Assembly: GCF_965262965.1 (NCBI RefSeq)
Contig: NZ_OZ253573.1
Span: forward strand, 3,472,001-3,536,000
Reading direction: 5' to 3'
DNA length: 64,000 nt
DNA from: Poriferisodalis sp965262965
Lineage (GTDB): Bacteria; Actinomycetota; Acidimicrobiia; Acidimicrobiales; Poriferisodalaceae
Shown in pieces: positions 49,687 through 58,135 of this stretch. The translations under genes and the position numbers were made by a program. Each line of letters opens with the position of its first letter. Position 1 is the stretch's first letter. The notes beneath the pieces are model-generated. The model saw nothing but the letters and a program-made list of their open reading frames with translations. It did not search any database and was not told the DNA's origin.

Positions 49687-51127
49687 GGCTCTACGCAACC
49701 AAGCTGGGACGTCGGGTTCGGATTGGAGTGACGGGTTGAGTTTGGCATGGTTGGCGGCCGGCGGCGAGCAGTATGCGGAGCCGGTAGTTGCGGAGGTTGC
49801 GGAAGCCGCGTGCTGAGCGTTTGACGTGGTTGATGCGGGCGTTGGCTGCTTCGGTTCGTGCGTTGCTGGTGCGGGTGCGCACGGCGGTTGCGATCTCGGT
49901 GTGCCAGCGGCGCAGCGTGCGGGCCAGGGTGGCGAGCTCGGGCGGGGCGCTGGGGTGCTCGCACCAGGCGATCGCTTCGTTGAGATGCTGTTGCGCGTCG
50001 AGGGGATCGTCGGCGCGGAAGATGTCGCGGACGTGTTCTTTGGCGACCCAGCACTCGCGGATCTCGTCGGTGGGGTCGGCTGCGTCGAGCGCGGCGAGCA
50101 TCTTGTCCCACCCGGCGGCGTCGAGCCGTTCGGCGCCGGTGAGCAGCAGCTTGCGAGCATGGTAGAGCGGGTCGCGTTTGCGGCCTCGGTGCCCGGTGGT
50201 CTCGTTGTGGACGCGTCGGCGGGCGCCGTCGAGCGCCTGGTTCGCGAGGCGCACGATCCCGAACGCGTCGGCTGCGATCTTCACGCTGTCGCTCAGGTGC
50301 GTGTCGCGGCGTGCGCGTGTGATGCCGCTGCGGTAGCCCTCGTGGGGGTCACAGCACACGACCTCGATGGCCGCTAGCCACCCGGCGGGCTGCTGTTCGA
50401 GCCATCTGTGCAGGTCAGCGGCGTTGCGGCCGTCGAAGATGTCGATGACCTGCCCGGTGGCCGCATCGACAGCGGCGGACACATAGCGGCGACGCGCCAG
50501 CCGCGACGCTGAGCGCATCACGGTCTCGTCGAGCCCCAGCCGAGCCACCGGCCCCACCCGACCGGGATCGCCGACGACCTGGCATGCCCAAGCAGCGACC
50601 GCGGACCACACCGTGGCCCACGCCACCCCCAGCCGGCGAGCCGTCGACGCCACACTGCCTTCCACCGCTTCCAGGCGAGCGGCGGCCCACTGCTCAGCCC
50701 GGCAAGTCAGGACCCGCCGCGGCGCGGCCAGCTCGCACTCCTCAGTCCACGTGCGCGTCTCGCACCCCGCGTTCGGGCACCACCAGATGCGCTTGCGCCA
50801 CCGCACCTCGCACACCCCGCCATCGCGACCCGGCGCGTCGCGCAGCCGCACCTCCCGACGGCCCTTCGAACGCGCCCGCACACCGCACGCCCCACACAAA
50901 ACTCTCTGCGCGTCGGGGGTCTGCACCCACAGCACGGTCTCGCCGCCATCGACACGAACCCGCGTGATCTCCACGCAATCCGCGCCCAGCAACACCACAG
51001 AACTAGCTTCAACCACCAGGGGCCTCCCGAGTCTTGGACTGTTCAACGAGTCACAAGAATCGGCGAGGCCCCTCCCTCAACGGTGGACCCTCACATCACC
51101 CAAGTCCCAGCTTCGATGAGAAGAGCC
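49687..51127 (-). mobile_element. ISL3-family insertion sequence, 1441 bp
   Basis: The left end GGCTCTACGCAACCAAGCTG (49687 on) and the reverse complement of the right end GGCTCTTCTCATCGAAGCTG (51127 back) align with five mismatches over about 24 bp, including a shared AAGCTGGGAC. Exact 8-bp duplications AGTTATCA flank it. It carries one transposase gene on the minus strand and no cargo. It is GC-richer than the gene it split. The intact ends, duplication and transposase suggest a recent insertion. Confidence 0.93.
49691..51046 (-). CDS. ISL3-family transposase
   Basis: The 451-residue protein has an N-terminal zinc-binding region with CGACGVRARSKGRREVRLRD and CPNAGCETRTW, a helix-turn-helix part (VASTARRLGVAWATVWSAV), and a DDE-type core: LGLDETVMRSASRLARRRYVS (first Asp), VVCCDPHEGYRSGI (second Asp) and a C-terminal NARTEAANARINHVKRSARGFRN with the catalytic Glu. 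These are the ISL3 hallmarks. Its reading frame fills the element. No frameshift or truncation is visible, so it is probably active. Confidence 0.93.
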   Translation of the reverse strand: MNSPRLGRPLVVEASSVVLLGADCVEITRVRVDGGETVLWVQTPDAQRVLCGACGVRARSKGRREVRLRDAPGRDGGVCEVRWRKRIWWCPNAGCETRTWTEECELAAPRRVLTCRAEQWAAARLEAVEGSVASTARRLGVAWATVWSAVAAWACQVVGDPGRVGPVARLGLDETVMRSASRLARRRYVSAAVDAATGQVIDIFDGRNAADLHRWLEQQPAGWLAAIEVVCCDPHEGYRSGITRARRDTHLSDSVKIAADAFGIVRLANQALDGARRRVHNETTGHRGRKRDPLYHARKLLLTGAERLDAAGWDKMLAALDAADPTDEIRECWVAKEHVRDIFRADDPLDAQQHLNEAIAWCEHPSAPPELATLARTLRRWHTEIATAVRTRTSNARTEAANARINHVKRSARGFRNLRNYRLRILLAAGRQPCQTQPVTPIRTRRPSLVA

Positions 51128-51135
51128 AGTTATCA
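51128..51135. repeat. 8-bp target-site duplication, right copy
   Basis: AGTTATCA repeats the left duplication exactly. The gene frame continues from here: removing 49687-51135 (1449 bp, a multiple of three) gives SVIIEETVLVDQ without a frame change. Confidence 0.9.
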
Positions 51136-52775
51136 TTGAAGAAACGGTGCTCGTAGACCAAGTCGAAACTCAGGATCCGATACGCACTTGTCCGGCCACA
51201 TATGCACTGGACACGAACACCAACCACTGCAAGCGGCCGGCAGGTACTGACTTGGGCCCCGGCACCCCGGTATGTGACGGCATCACATGGACGCTAAACA
51301 GTAGCGACAATACCTGCAGCAGGATTCTGCCAGGCGTTGTGCGCTACTCGTGCAACAACGGAGACACCGAAGTCACGCCAGCGACGACTCCGGTGACCTG
51401 CTCAACGTATATTTGTCCAGTGGGCTACGAGCTTGACACGGCGCTTCAAACGCCAACGTGTTTCCAGTTGAGCTGCGCCGAAGGCTATGACCTCGACACA
51501 GCTACTCAACCTCACAGTTGTTTTCTGTACACATGCCCCGCCCAACATGAGTTGGATACTGCCGAGAGCCCTCCGCTCTGCGTGCCCCCGGTTCCACCGG
51601 AGTTACGGTGTGTGGATGCGGAATCTGGCATCATTACGGCCATTACTCCCGGGCAACTCTGCACGCCGTGCGGTGCCGGGTTCGTCAGAGCCCTGCGCTC
51701 GCAGGCAGACGAAGGCGACGCAATGGAATGCGTCCCCGACTGTGGAGATGGCGAAGTGGAGAATGCAGACGGTAGTGGGTGTAATCAGATCCCTTGCACC
51801 CCAGATAGCGGAGGCAATGCGCGAACCCACGCGCCCAACGGCGACTGCGTCACGCCGTGCGACGACACACAAACGATGACGTACATCGGAGGCTGCACTG
51901 TACGGAGCGGTAATGACCTACCGGACGAGTACCAAGCTCATATTGGTAGCGTCCTAGTATCCACGATGTGTGAACTTGTCGAGTCATCTCGAGTTGGGGC
52001 GACTCCTCTGGAAGATGTCGGGCGAGGCTGGTATGCGGTAACCATTGATGCCGCACTTGAGACAATAGCAATCTCTTGTGTCCCCGGTGTGACTGAATTC
52101 TGGTCGCGCATCCTCGAAGGTGAGATCGACTTCAGGACCGTTGTTGAGACTACTGGTGAAGTGGTGGTTGACACGCTTTGTGGCTTGGCGTCACGTGGAA
52201 TCATACGCGCTGCTAGAGTAGGGTCATCCTTGACACCGGCGGGATTAGCAATTAATGGTGTTGTGCTTATAACCTGCCTTCCTGCGGGACAGGAGGCAGT
52301 TAGCTATGTAATCGACGAATTGTGGTCGCCCGAAGGCGACTGCACTGTGGTTTATCCGCCACCTAGTCCTTTGCTGTTGACTGGTATTGGGGCGGCGCCA
52401 TACTACGACTGCTCCGGCAATCCCAATACGCCTCCTGCATTGTTTGCCAGCTTCTCCGACGTTCCTTCGACACACAATGGCTCCTCATCCTTGCTGACAT
52501 TTAGGTTGCATTTCAGCGAGGAGTTTCCCCTTAGCTACGTCACATTGCGCGATCATGCATTCGTCGTGGCCGGTGGTACCGTCACAGGTGCGCGACGCGT
52601 GGGGGATGGTATTAACACCAATTGGGAGATTACGGTCAGGCCAGCTTCAGATGGAGCGGTAACTATCGCGTTGCCAGCTGCGACAGATTGTGCTGATGAA
52701 GCTGCCATTTGTACCGAGGACGGAAGAACGGCGTTCTTTGAACTGGAAGTCACGATCGAGGGACCCCAAGGATAG
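51136..52775 (+). pseudogene. secreted repeat protein, 3' part: Cys-rich repeats and C-terminal Ig-like domain
   Basis: This is the continuation of the gene split by the insertion sequence; its first in-frame GTG is at 51147. Residues form a Cys-rich region (CPATYALDTNTNHC, then three 20-residue units with C-x-x-x-[YH]-[ED]-L-D-T-A, 51414-51593), further Cys pairs (CTPCGAGFVRA, CVPDCGDGEVENADGSGC), and a long segment with hydrophobic stretches near LTPAGLAINGVVLITCLPAG. The C-terminal 110 residues (FRLHFSEEFPLSYVTLRDHAF to CTEDGRTAF) belong to an Ig-like domain frequent in bacterial surface proteins. Even Cys numbers suggest disulfides outside the cell. The part has no own promoter or ribosome site in view and is probably not translated now. 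Confidence 0.8.
51414..51593 (+). repeat. three 60-bp (20-residue) Cys-rich units
   Basis: CPVGYELDTALQTPTC, CAEGYDLDTATQPHSC and CPAQHELDTAESPPLC each open a 20-residue unit with the pattern C-x3-[YH]-[ED]-L-D-T-A-x5-C. They are contiguous. A related unit, CPATYALDTNTNHC, precedes them. The pattern resembles disulfide-linked extracellular repeats, but not a named family. Confidence 0.8.
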
Positions 52776-52886
52776 CGTTAGGAGTCGCGCCCCACTAGTT
52801 GTATCGGCGTTCCGGGATGCCGCTCGACATCGACCAATTGATGTATGCTTTCGGCAATTCACGCTCGTCAGTCGGTGAGGAAGCGA

Positions 52887-53252
52887 ATGGGCCTGGTCTT
52901 CACCGCGGAGGCGGGTTGCTGCAACGCCCAGATCTCTCGGCTGTGCTTAAGCAAAGTTGGTCTTTCCTTGTCTAACAGTTCGCCAGCTTCAGGTCGTGAG
53001 CGAAGACGACGCACATCCCGTTCTCAAGAGAGGCCGGTATCAACGGCATCTCGGCTTCGCAAATCCGGCACGGGACTGTCGCTCATCGGCTTCATTGCTA
53101 TGGCCTCATTCTGGCGACGGTTGTATCCACGGGTGCAGGACGCACTCGGGCTGACGAACTCGCGGTTCATCTTGCTGTGCATCGTCGTTTCCGCAACACT
53201 CGCGGGAATTGTCATTGTGGCGAAGTTGGTCGGCAATAGGGGTACGGATTAG
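52887..53252 (+). CDS. small hypothetical membrane protein (121 residues)
   Basis: GAGGAAGCGA provides a good ribosome site for ATG 52887. The first 85 residues are basic and Ser/Arg-rich (SGRERRRRTSRSQERP), and the C-terminus has one membrane helix (FILLCIVVSATLAGIVIVAKLVG). No family is recognised. A second start at ATG 53100 would leave only the last 50 residues (MASFWRRLYPRVQDALGL...), which look more protein-like, but it lacks a ribosome site. It follows the split repeat gene and shares its lower GC content. Whether it is expressed is unclear. Confidence 0.4.
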   Translation: MGLVFTAEAGCCNAQISRLCLSKVGLSLSNSSPASGRERRRRTSRSQERPVSTASRLRKSGTGLSLIGFIAMASFWRRLYPRVQDALGLTNSRFILLCIVVSATLAGIVIVAKLVGNRGTD

Positions 53253-54415
53253 TCGCTGTCGACGATGGCCTTGACGCCTTCTACGACGCGCTGCATGTTG
53301 GCTCGCAGGGTTTCCCGGCGCCGGTTCAGCACGCGCTGCTCCTTGGCAGGATCGCGCAGCGCCATCGGCACGGTGCCGTTGTTCTCCTGACCGATCAGCA
53401 TCGAGAAGCGCAGTCGGCTGCCGCCGCCTTGCTCGGCGAGGTCGAAGCGCCAGACCGCACCGGGGTTCTCGGTGTCGGTGACCCTCCACTCGAATGCCGT
53501 GCGTTCTTCCCATGCGGTGACGATGCAGTCGGTCTCCCAGTCGAATACGTCGGGGATGGAGTTGCGGCCCTTGAAGGTCGAACCAACGCTTGGCGGGCCG
53601 TCGGAGGTCCATTCGGCGCCGAGGAACTCCTCGGAGAACTGGGCGGGCATGTCGATGTCGGAGATGACGTTCCAGACGGCCCGGGGCCGGGCGTCGGTAT
53701 CGATCTCAGCCACGACACCCTGCCCGTCGGCAACGCGGGCGGTGCCGTCGTCACTCGGCCGCTGACGTGTGAAGCCCCACTGGTCGAAGTAGGTGACCTC
53801 GCTTGCCGGCCTGCGGGGCGCGGGCGAGAAGTCGGTGCCCTTGGTGTAGGCCACCGGGAAGCACACCAGCGTCGTGAGGCCTGGCGGCATCCCGAGCAGC
53901 TCGGCCACCTCTTCGGACTTGTTGTTGAGCATGGTCGCGTAGGCGGTGCCAAGACCGCGGGAGCGCAGCGCCAAGTTGAAGCTCCACGCGGAGGGGATGG
54001 CGCTGTCGAACAGTCCGGGCCGGCCGCTGTCGTCGTGAATGCCCCAGATGGCCAGCATCACGAGCGCGGGGGCCTTCGCATAGTTCTCGACGAGGTAGGC
54101 GCTGGAGCTGACGATGTGTTCTTTGGGGTGACCGGTGCCGTCGAGACGCCCGCGGGCGTTGATGAAGATGGTTCCGACTTCTGCGTAGAGCTCCCCGAGC
54201 TGGTTCTTGAGCTCTTGGTCGCGGATCACGATCCAGCGACGGCTTGCGTCGTTGCCGCCCGTGGGTGCTTGTTCGGCGAGATCGATGCATTCGAAGATGA
54301 GTTCGTCGCTGACCCAGCGATCGAGGTCGAGTCGTTTGCGCACCGCTCGCGTCGTCGTGAGCAGGCGGTCCACCTGATCGAGATCGAATCCAGCTTCTGA
54401 GATGCGTTCACCCAT
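53249..54415 (-). CDS. nitroreductase-SRPBCC fusion protein
   Basis: Residues 1-225 are a nitroreductase domain: TTTRAVRKRLDLDR (flavin phosphate Arg), EQAPTGGNDASRRWIVI, SAIPSAWSFNLALRSRGLGTAYATM and FPVAYTKGTDFSPAPRR are typical of the FMN-binding fold. Residues 230-388 form an SRPBCC/START-like ligand-binding domain (VAEIDTDARPRAVWNVISDIDMPAQFSEEF, then WETDCIVTAWEERTAFEWRV and GGGSRLRFSML). The fusion probably reduces a hydrophobic substrate held by the second domain. It overlaps the end of the small membrane ORF by 4 bp on the opposite strand and is divergent from the acyl-CoA dehydrogenase. Confidence 0.88.
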   Translation of the reverse strand: MGERISEAGFDLDQVDRLLTTTRAVRKRLDLDRWVSDELIFECIDLAEQAPTGGNDASRRWIVIRDQELKNQLGELYAEVGTIFINARGRLDGTGHPKEHIVSSSAYLVENYAKAPALVMLAIWGIHDDSGRPGLFDSAIPSAWSFNLALRSRGLGTAYATMLNNKSEEVAELLGMPPGLTTLVCFPVAYTKGTDFSPAPRRPASEVTYFDQWGFTRQRPSDDGTARVADGQGVVAEIDTDARPRAVWNVISDIDMPAQFSEEFLGAEWTSDGPPSVGSTFKGRNSIPDVFDWETDCIVTAWEERTAFEWRVTDTENPGAVWRFDLAEQGGGSRLRFSMLIGQENNGTVPMALRDPAKEQRVLNRRRETLRANMQRVVEGVKAIVDSD

Positions 54416-54506
54416 GGCGGTACGTTAGGTCGCTGCGGCCCATCGGTGCCCAGCCCTACGTCGGCTGATGCACGCGTATCGGGGCGTCTGTTACGAGGAG
54501 AATTCA

Positions 54507-55649
54507 GTGCAGTTGACCGACGAGCAGAGCCAGATTCGCGATGTCGCCCGCGCCTTTGCTCAGCGGGAGATCGCGCCGCACGCTGCCGACTGGGATCGGG
54601 CCGGCGGCGCACCTCGGGAGCTGTACCGCCAGATGGCCGACGTCGGCTTGATGGGTGTGATGATCGACCCCTGCTGGGGTGGCTCGGGCGCGGACTTCGT
54701 GTCCTACGCACTCGCCATGGAGGAAATTTCGGCCGCCGACGGCGGGATCAGCAACATGATGGCGGCGAACAACTCACCGGTTGCCATGGCCATCCAGAAC
54801 TCAGGCTCGGAGCAGCACAAACGCGAGTACCTCACCAAGCTGACGAGCGGGGAGTGGCTGGGCTGTTTTCATCTGACTGAGCCGCACACAGGCTCGAATG
54901 CGGCGGCGATCCGGACGCGAGCCGTGCGCGATGGTGACGAGTACGTGCTCAACGGCCACAAGGCCTTCATCACCGGTGGCTCGACGGCGGACGTGGCGAT
55001 GATCGTGGCCGTGACCGATCCCGACGCGGGCAAGCGGGGCATCACGACGTTCATCACACCGACCGACAACCCCGGCTACCGGGTGATCGGCACCGAATCC
55101 AAGCTCGGCCACCGCACCAACGACACCTGCCAGGTTGTCTTCGAGGACATGCGGGTGCCGGCTTCCGATGTGCTCGGCGAGACCGGCCGGGGACTCGGCA
55201 TCGCACTGGCGAACCTGTCGCTCGGCCGCATCGGCGTGGCGGCGCAGGCCACCGGTGGAGCGCGCGCGGCAATGGCGGCGGCCCATAGTTACGCGCGCGA
55301 GCGCGAGGCGTTCGGCAAGCCCATCTTCGAGCACCAGGCGATCTCGTTCACGCTCGCCGAGATGGCCACCCAGATCGAGGCTGCTCGGCAGCTCTACCTG
55401 CACGCAGCCCAGATGCGCGACCAAGGCCTCGAATGTGCTCGGGAGGCGTCGATGGCCAAGCTCTTCGCCTCGGAGATGGCCGAGCGGGTTGCGTCGAAGG
55501 CCATCCAGATTCACGGCGGATACGGCTTCCTCAACGACTATCCCGTTGAGAAGATCTACCGCGACGTGCGGGTGTACCAGATCTACGAAGGCACCTCCGA
55601 AGTCCAGAAGATGCTGATCAGCCGCATGCTCGACGGGATGGACTTGTAG
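54507..55649 (+). CDS. acyl-CoA dehydrogenase
   Basis: From GTG 54507, with GAGGAG 6 bp upstream, the flavoprotein has 380 residues, the family length; the open frame to 54468 adds 13. Motifs are LTDEQSQIRDVARAFAQREIAPHA, CFHLTEPHTGSNAAAIRT, NGHKAFITGGSTADV, RTNDTCQVVFEDMRVP, ARQLYLHAAQMRDQG, IQIHGGYGFLNDYPVEKIYRDVR and YQIYEGTSEVQKMLISR, where YEGTSE carries the catalytic Glu of short-chain members. It oxidises acyl-CoA to enoyl-CoA with FAD, electrons passing to ETF. Chain length or a branched substrate cannot be decided. Confidence 0.94.
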   Translation: MQLTDEQSQIRDVARAFAQREIAPHAADWDRAGGAPRELYRQMADVGLMGVMIDPCWGGSGADFVSYALAMEEISAADGGISNMMAANNSPVAMAIQNSGSEQHKREYLTKLTSGEWLGCFHLTEPHTGSNAAAIRTRAVRDGDEYVLNGHKAFITGGSTADVAMIVAVTDPDAGKRGITTFITPTDNPGYRVIGTESKLGHRTNDTCQVVFEDMRVPASDVLGETGRGLGIALANLSLGRIGVAAQATGGARAAMAAAHSYAREREAFGKPIFEHQAISFTLAEMATQIEAARQLYLHAAQMRDQGLECAREASMAKLFASEMAERVASKAIQIHGGYGFLNDYPVEKIYRDVRVYQIYEGTSEVQKMLISRMLDGMDL

Positions 55650-55703
55650 CCGGCCGAACTGGTTTCCGTTGCTTGATGTTGTGCAATGGGCGGCTGCGCG
55701 TCG

Positions 55704-56996
55704 TCAGGGGCCGAGTGTGGTGAGGGGTGCTACCCGGACACCGTCGGCGCGGGTGTAGGCGTAGCCGACGGCAGTGATGACGACGAGTCCAGCGAGCTGG
55801 TTGGCGCGCTCGACTGCGACCTTGTCTCGCAGCTGATTGAGTGATCGGGCAGCGGTGTCGATCGCCTCGCTGCCGCCCAGCTTGACTTCGACGGCCAGCC
55901 AAGTGCCATCGGGCATTTCGACAATCGCATCGGCTTCGAGACCGGCAGCGTCGCGCATGTGCAAGACGCGTCCGTCGTGGCGCTGAGCGAGCACGCGAAG
56001 ATCTCTGACGACGAGCGATTCGAACAGAAGGCCCAGTGTGGCCGGGTCGCTGAGCAGCCGCTCGGGGTTCGCGCCGAGGGCTGCTGCTGCCAGCGATGGG
56101 TCAGCGAGGTGCCACTTTGGGGATTTCCGAAGCGGTGCCCGAGATCGCATCCTGACCGACCATGCCGGTTGTTCCTCGACGACGAAGAGCCGCCGCAGCG
56201 CATCGAGGTAGGCACGAACGGTGTGGCGATGCAGAGCGTCCGGTTCGACGTCGGCGGCGAGTGTCCCAGCGCGGGCTTCTGTCCCGATGTTTCGCGCCAG
56301 TGAGAGCACAAGTAGCTCGACGCGATGCGGATCATGCGCCGCAGCGCCGTCAAGCCTTCTGATGTCGGTGCGTGCGACTTCCGACAGGTAGTTGCGCAGA
56401 TTCTGCTGGATCTCATCGAGCGGCAGGTCAAGCTGACCGGGCCATCCGCCCCGGCACGTCAAGCCGGCGATGTCGGACAGACTCACATTTGGCGGGCCGC
56501 CATTTGCCGGCTCGCCATGCAGGAGTCCGGCCAGGGACACCTCGCCGGTCGAATCCGACGACTCGTAGAGCGACATCGGACGCATCCGGATCCTCCGCAC
56601 TCTCCCTGCACCGGTATGGCGGGTGATGTCGTCGGCTGGCTGGGCGGAGCCGGCAAGTATGAACAGTCCCCGCTCTGCGGCGGCATCGCAGGCGTGGCGG
56701 ACGTGATTCCACAGCGTCGGCATGAACTGCCATTCGTCGAGCAGGCGTGGCGAGTCACCTCGTAGGAGTATGGATGGGTCCACTGCGCCGATGGTCCGCG
56801 CGTCGAGATCGGTGTCGAGACGCAGGGCGCTGCGGGCGAATCGCAGACCGGTCCAGGTCTTGCCGCAGGCACGAGGGCCCTCGAGCACGACAAATCCGGA
56901 TGAACTCAGGGCCCGAGTGACTTCGGCGTCCACGATCCGCGGCGTATAGCCATCTGGCGTGAGTGCTGTCTCAGCAGTGGACGTCATCGGAAGCAC
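55704..56996 (-). CDS. AAA_14/DUF4143 ATP-binding protein
   Basis: The 430-residue protein has an AAA_14 ATPase domain, with Walker A GPRACGKTWTG near 40, Walker B-like SPRLLDEWQFMPTLWNHVR and sensor ILAGSAQP. The second half is DUF4143 with the nuclease-like ending HMRDAAGLEADAIVEMPDGTWLAVEVKLGGSEAI, a PD-(D/E)xK-type strand order (E-A-D, E-V-K). Such proteins are widespread and often mobile or plasmid-linked; their role is unknown. ATG 56996 or 56987 may start it. An AT-rich region with direct repeats lies upstream. Confidence 0.88.
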   Translation of the reverse strand: MLPMTSTAETALTPDGYTPRIVDAEVTRALSSSGFVVLEGPRACGKTWTGLRFARSALRLDTDLDARTIGAVDPSILLRGDSPRLLDEWQFMPTLWNHVRHACDAAAERGLFILAGSAQPADDITRHTGAGRVRRIRMRPMSLYESSDSTGEVSLAGLLHGEPANGGPPNVSLSDIAGLTCRGGWPGQLDLPLDEIQQNLRNYLSEVARTDIRRLDGAAAHDPHRVELLVLSLARNIGTEARAGTLAADVEPDALHRHTVRAYLDALRRLFVVEEQPAWSVRMRSRAPLRKSPKWHLADPSLAAAALGANPERLLSDPATLGLLFESLVVRDLRVLAQRHDGRVLHMRDAAGLEADAIVEMPDGTWLAVEVKLGGSEAIDTAARSLNQLRDKVAVERANQLAGLVVITAVGYAYTRADGVRVAPLTTLGP

Positions 56997-57023
56997 TCGT
57001 GTTGTTCACTTTGATAGTTGCTG

Positions 57024-57061
57024 AATATACAGTTTGTGAACAATCCAATATACGGATTGTG
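57024..57061. promoter_or_regulatory. AT-rich direct and inverted repeats upstream of the DUF4143 gene
   Basis: AATATACAGTTTGTG (57024-57038) and AATATACGGATTGTG (57047-57061) are direct repeats with 13 of 15 bases shared, 23 bp apart, about two helix turns. An inverted repeat ACAATCC/GGATTGT overlaps them (57040-57046 and 57054-57060). This AT-rich island between the divergent-looking ends at 56996 and 57131 is a good operator or promoter candidate. Confidence 0.45.
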
Positions 57062-57130
57062 GTATGGCCACAAGACAGCGCAACACAATCGCACCCGCGC
57101 CGCAACTCCAACCTCGACGATGAGCGTGTG

Positions 57131-58009
57131 CTACTCGATGCCGAGTTGGCGGCCGCCTCGCCAGGCGTCGGCTACATCGCCCATGCGGGCGTAGGCGACG
57201 CCGAGATCGGTCATCTGTTCGATCCAGCGCTCCATCTCGTACAGACGTCCGCCTCGGCCGATGGCCTGGGGATGGAACGTGACCGTGCACACACCGTGTT
57301 GGACTTCGTTCACCATCCACTTCACATCCGAGAGGAACGTGTCGAACATCGTGCCGGGGTTCTCGAGCCCGGTCAGGATCGTGTTCTTGAACGTGACGAA
57401 CTCCAGATGGACGTAGTCGTCGAGGTGCCAGCTGAATGGGAGCTCGACGAGATCGATCTGGTCCCCGAATTCCATCGGTCCGTCGGTGGGGAATTGGTCA
57501 CCGGTGCGCAGCCAGTACGGCGCGTAGTCGTGCCCCATCAGCGACGAGTCGTAGCTGAGGCCGTATTCACCCAGGAGGTCCAGCGTCCACGGGTTGATGT
57601 CGCCCGACGGCGCGCGGTATCCCTTCGGGGGCGAGCCGGTGAGCGACTCGATCTGGGCGAAGGTGCGCTCGAGAATTGCCCGCTCCTCATCTTCGCTCAG
57701 GCGCGGGTTGTATTCGTGGGCGTAGCCGTGCAGCCCGATCTCGCAACCGGCGTCGACGACCATCCGGGCGGCATCCGGATACGTGTCGATGGAATGGCCC
57801 GGGATGAAGAAGGTGCTGGGGATCTCGTGCTTCGCCAGCAGTTTCAGGATGCGCGGCACGGCGACGGCGCCGAATTCGCCACGGGAGATCGGCGTGGGTG
57901 TCGTTTGGCGGCGGGCGATCCACAGTGACGGTCCGTCGAAGTCGAAGGTCAGGCAGACGTAGCCCTTCGGGTTGTCCGGAATCATCTCGGAGCCTGGTTG
58001 GGTGGTCAT
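57131..58009 (-). CDS. polysaccharide deacetylase (NodB-like) family protein
   Basis: The 292-residue protein has the NodB-fold motifs: CLTFDFDG (catalytic Asp), FFIPGHSIDTYPD, GLHGYAHEYNPRLSEDE (metal His pair), GYRAPSGDINPWT and a late PFSWHLDDY. No signal peptide is present, so it is probably cytosolic. It resembles the PuuE/allantoinase-like group, which acts on small amides rather than polysaccharides. GAAGGGGG precedes the ATG by about 8 bp. It is on the same strand as the DUF4143 gene and would read into its promoter. Confidence 0.9.
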   Translation of the reverse strand: MTTQPGSEMIPDNPKGYVCLTFDFDGPSLWIARRQTTPTPISRGEFGAVAVPRILKLLAKHEIPSTFFIPGHSIDTYPDAARMVVDAGCEIGLHGYAHEYNPRLSEDEERAILERTFAQIESLTGSPPKGYRAPSGDINPWTLDLLGEYGLSYDSSLMGHDYAPYWLRTGDQFPTDGPMEFGDQIDLVELPFSWHLDDYVHLEFVTFKNTILTGLENPGTMFDTFLSDVKWMVNEVQHGVCTVTFHPQAIGRGGRLYEMERWIEQMTDLGVAYARMGDVADAWRGGRQLGIE

Positions 58010-58135
58010 CTTGTCTGCCCCCTTCGGTGCGCAGTGCGGGCGGGTCGCAGTGTCTCCGACCGGTGCCCCGGTGCCGTTTTAGTCCACCAGGCCCGACCCT
58101 GCGCTGCGGGGCACCAACCGTAGTATCGGCGGACT

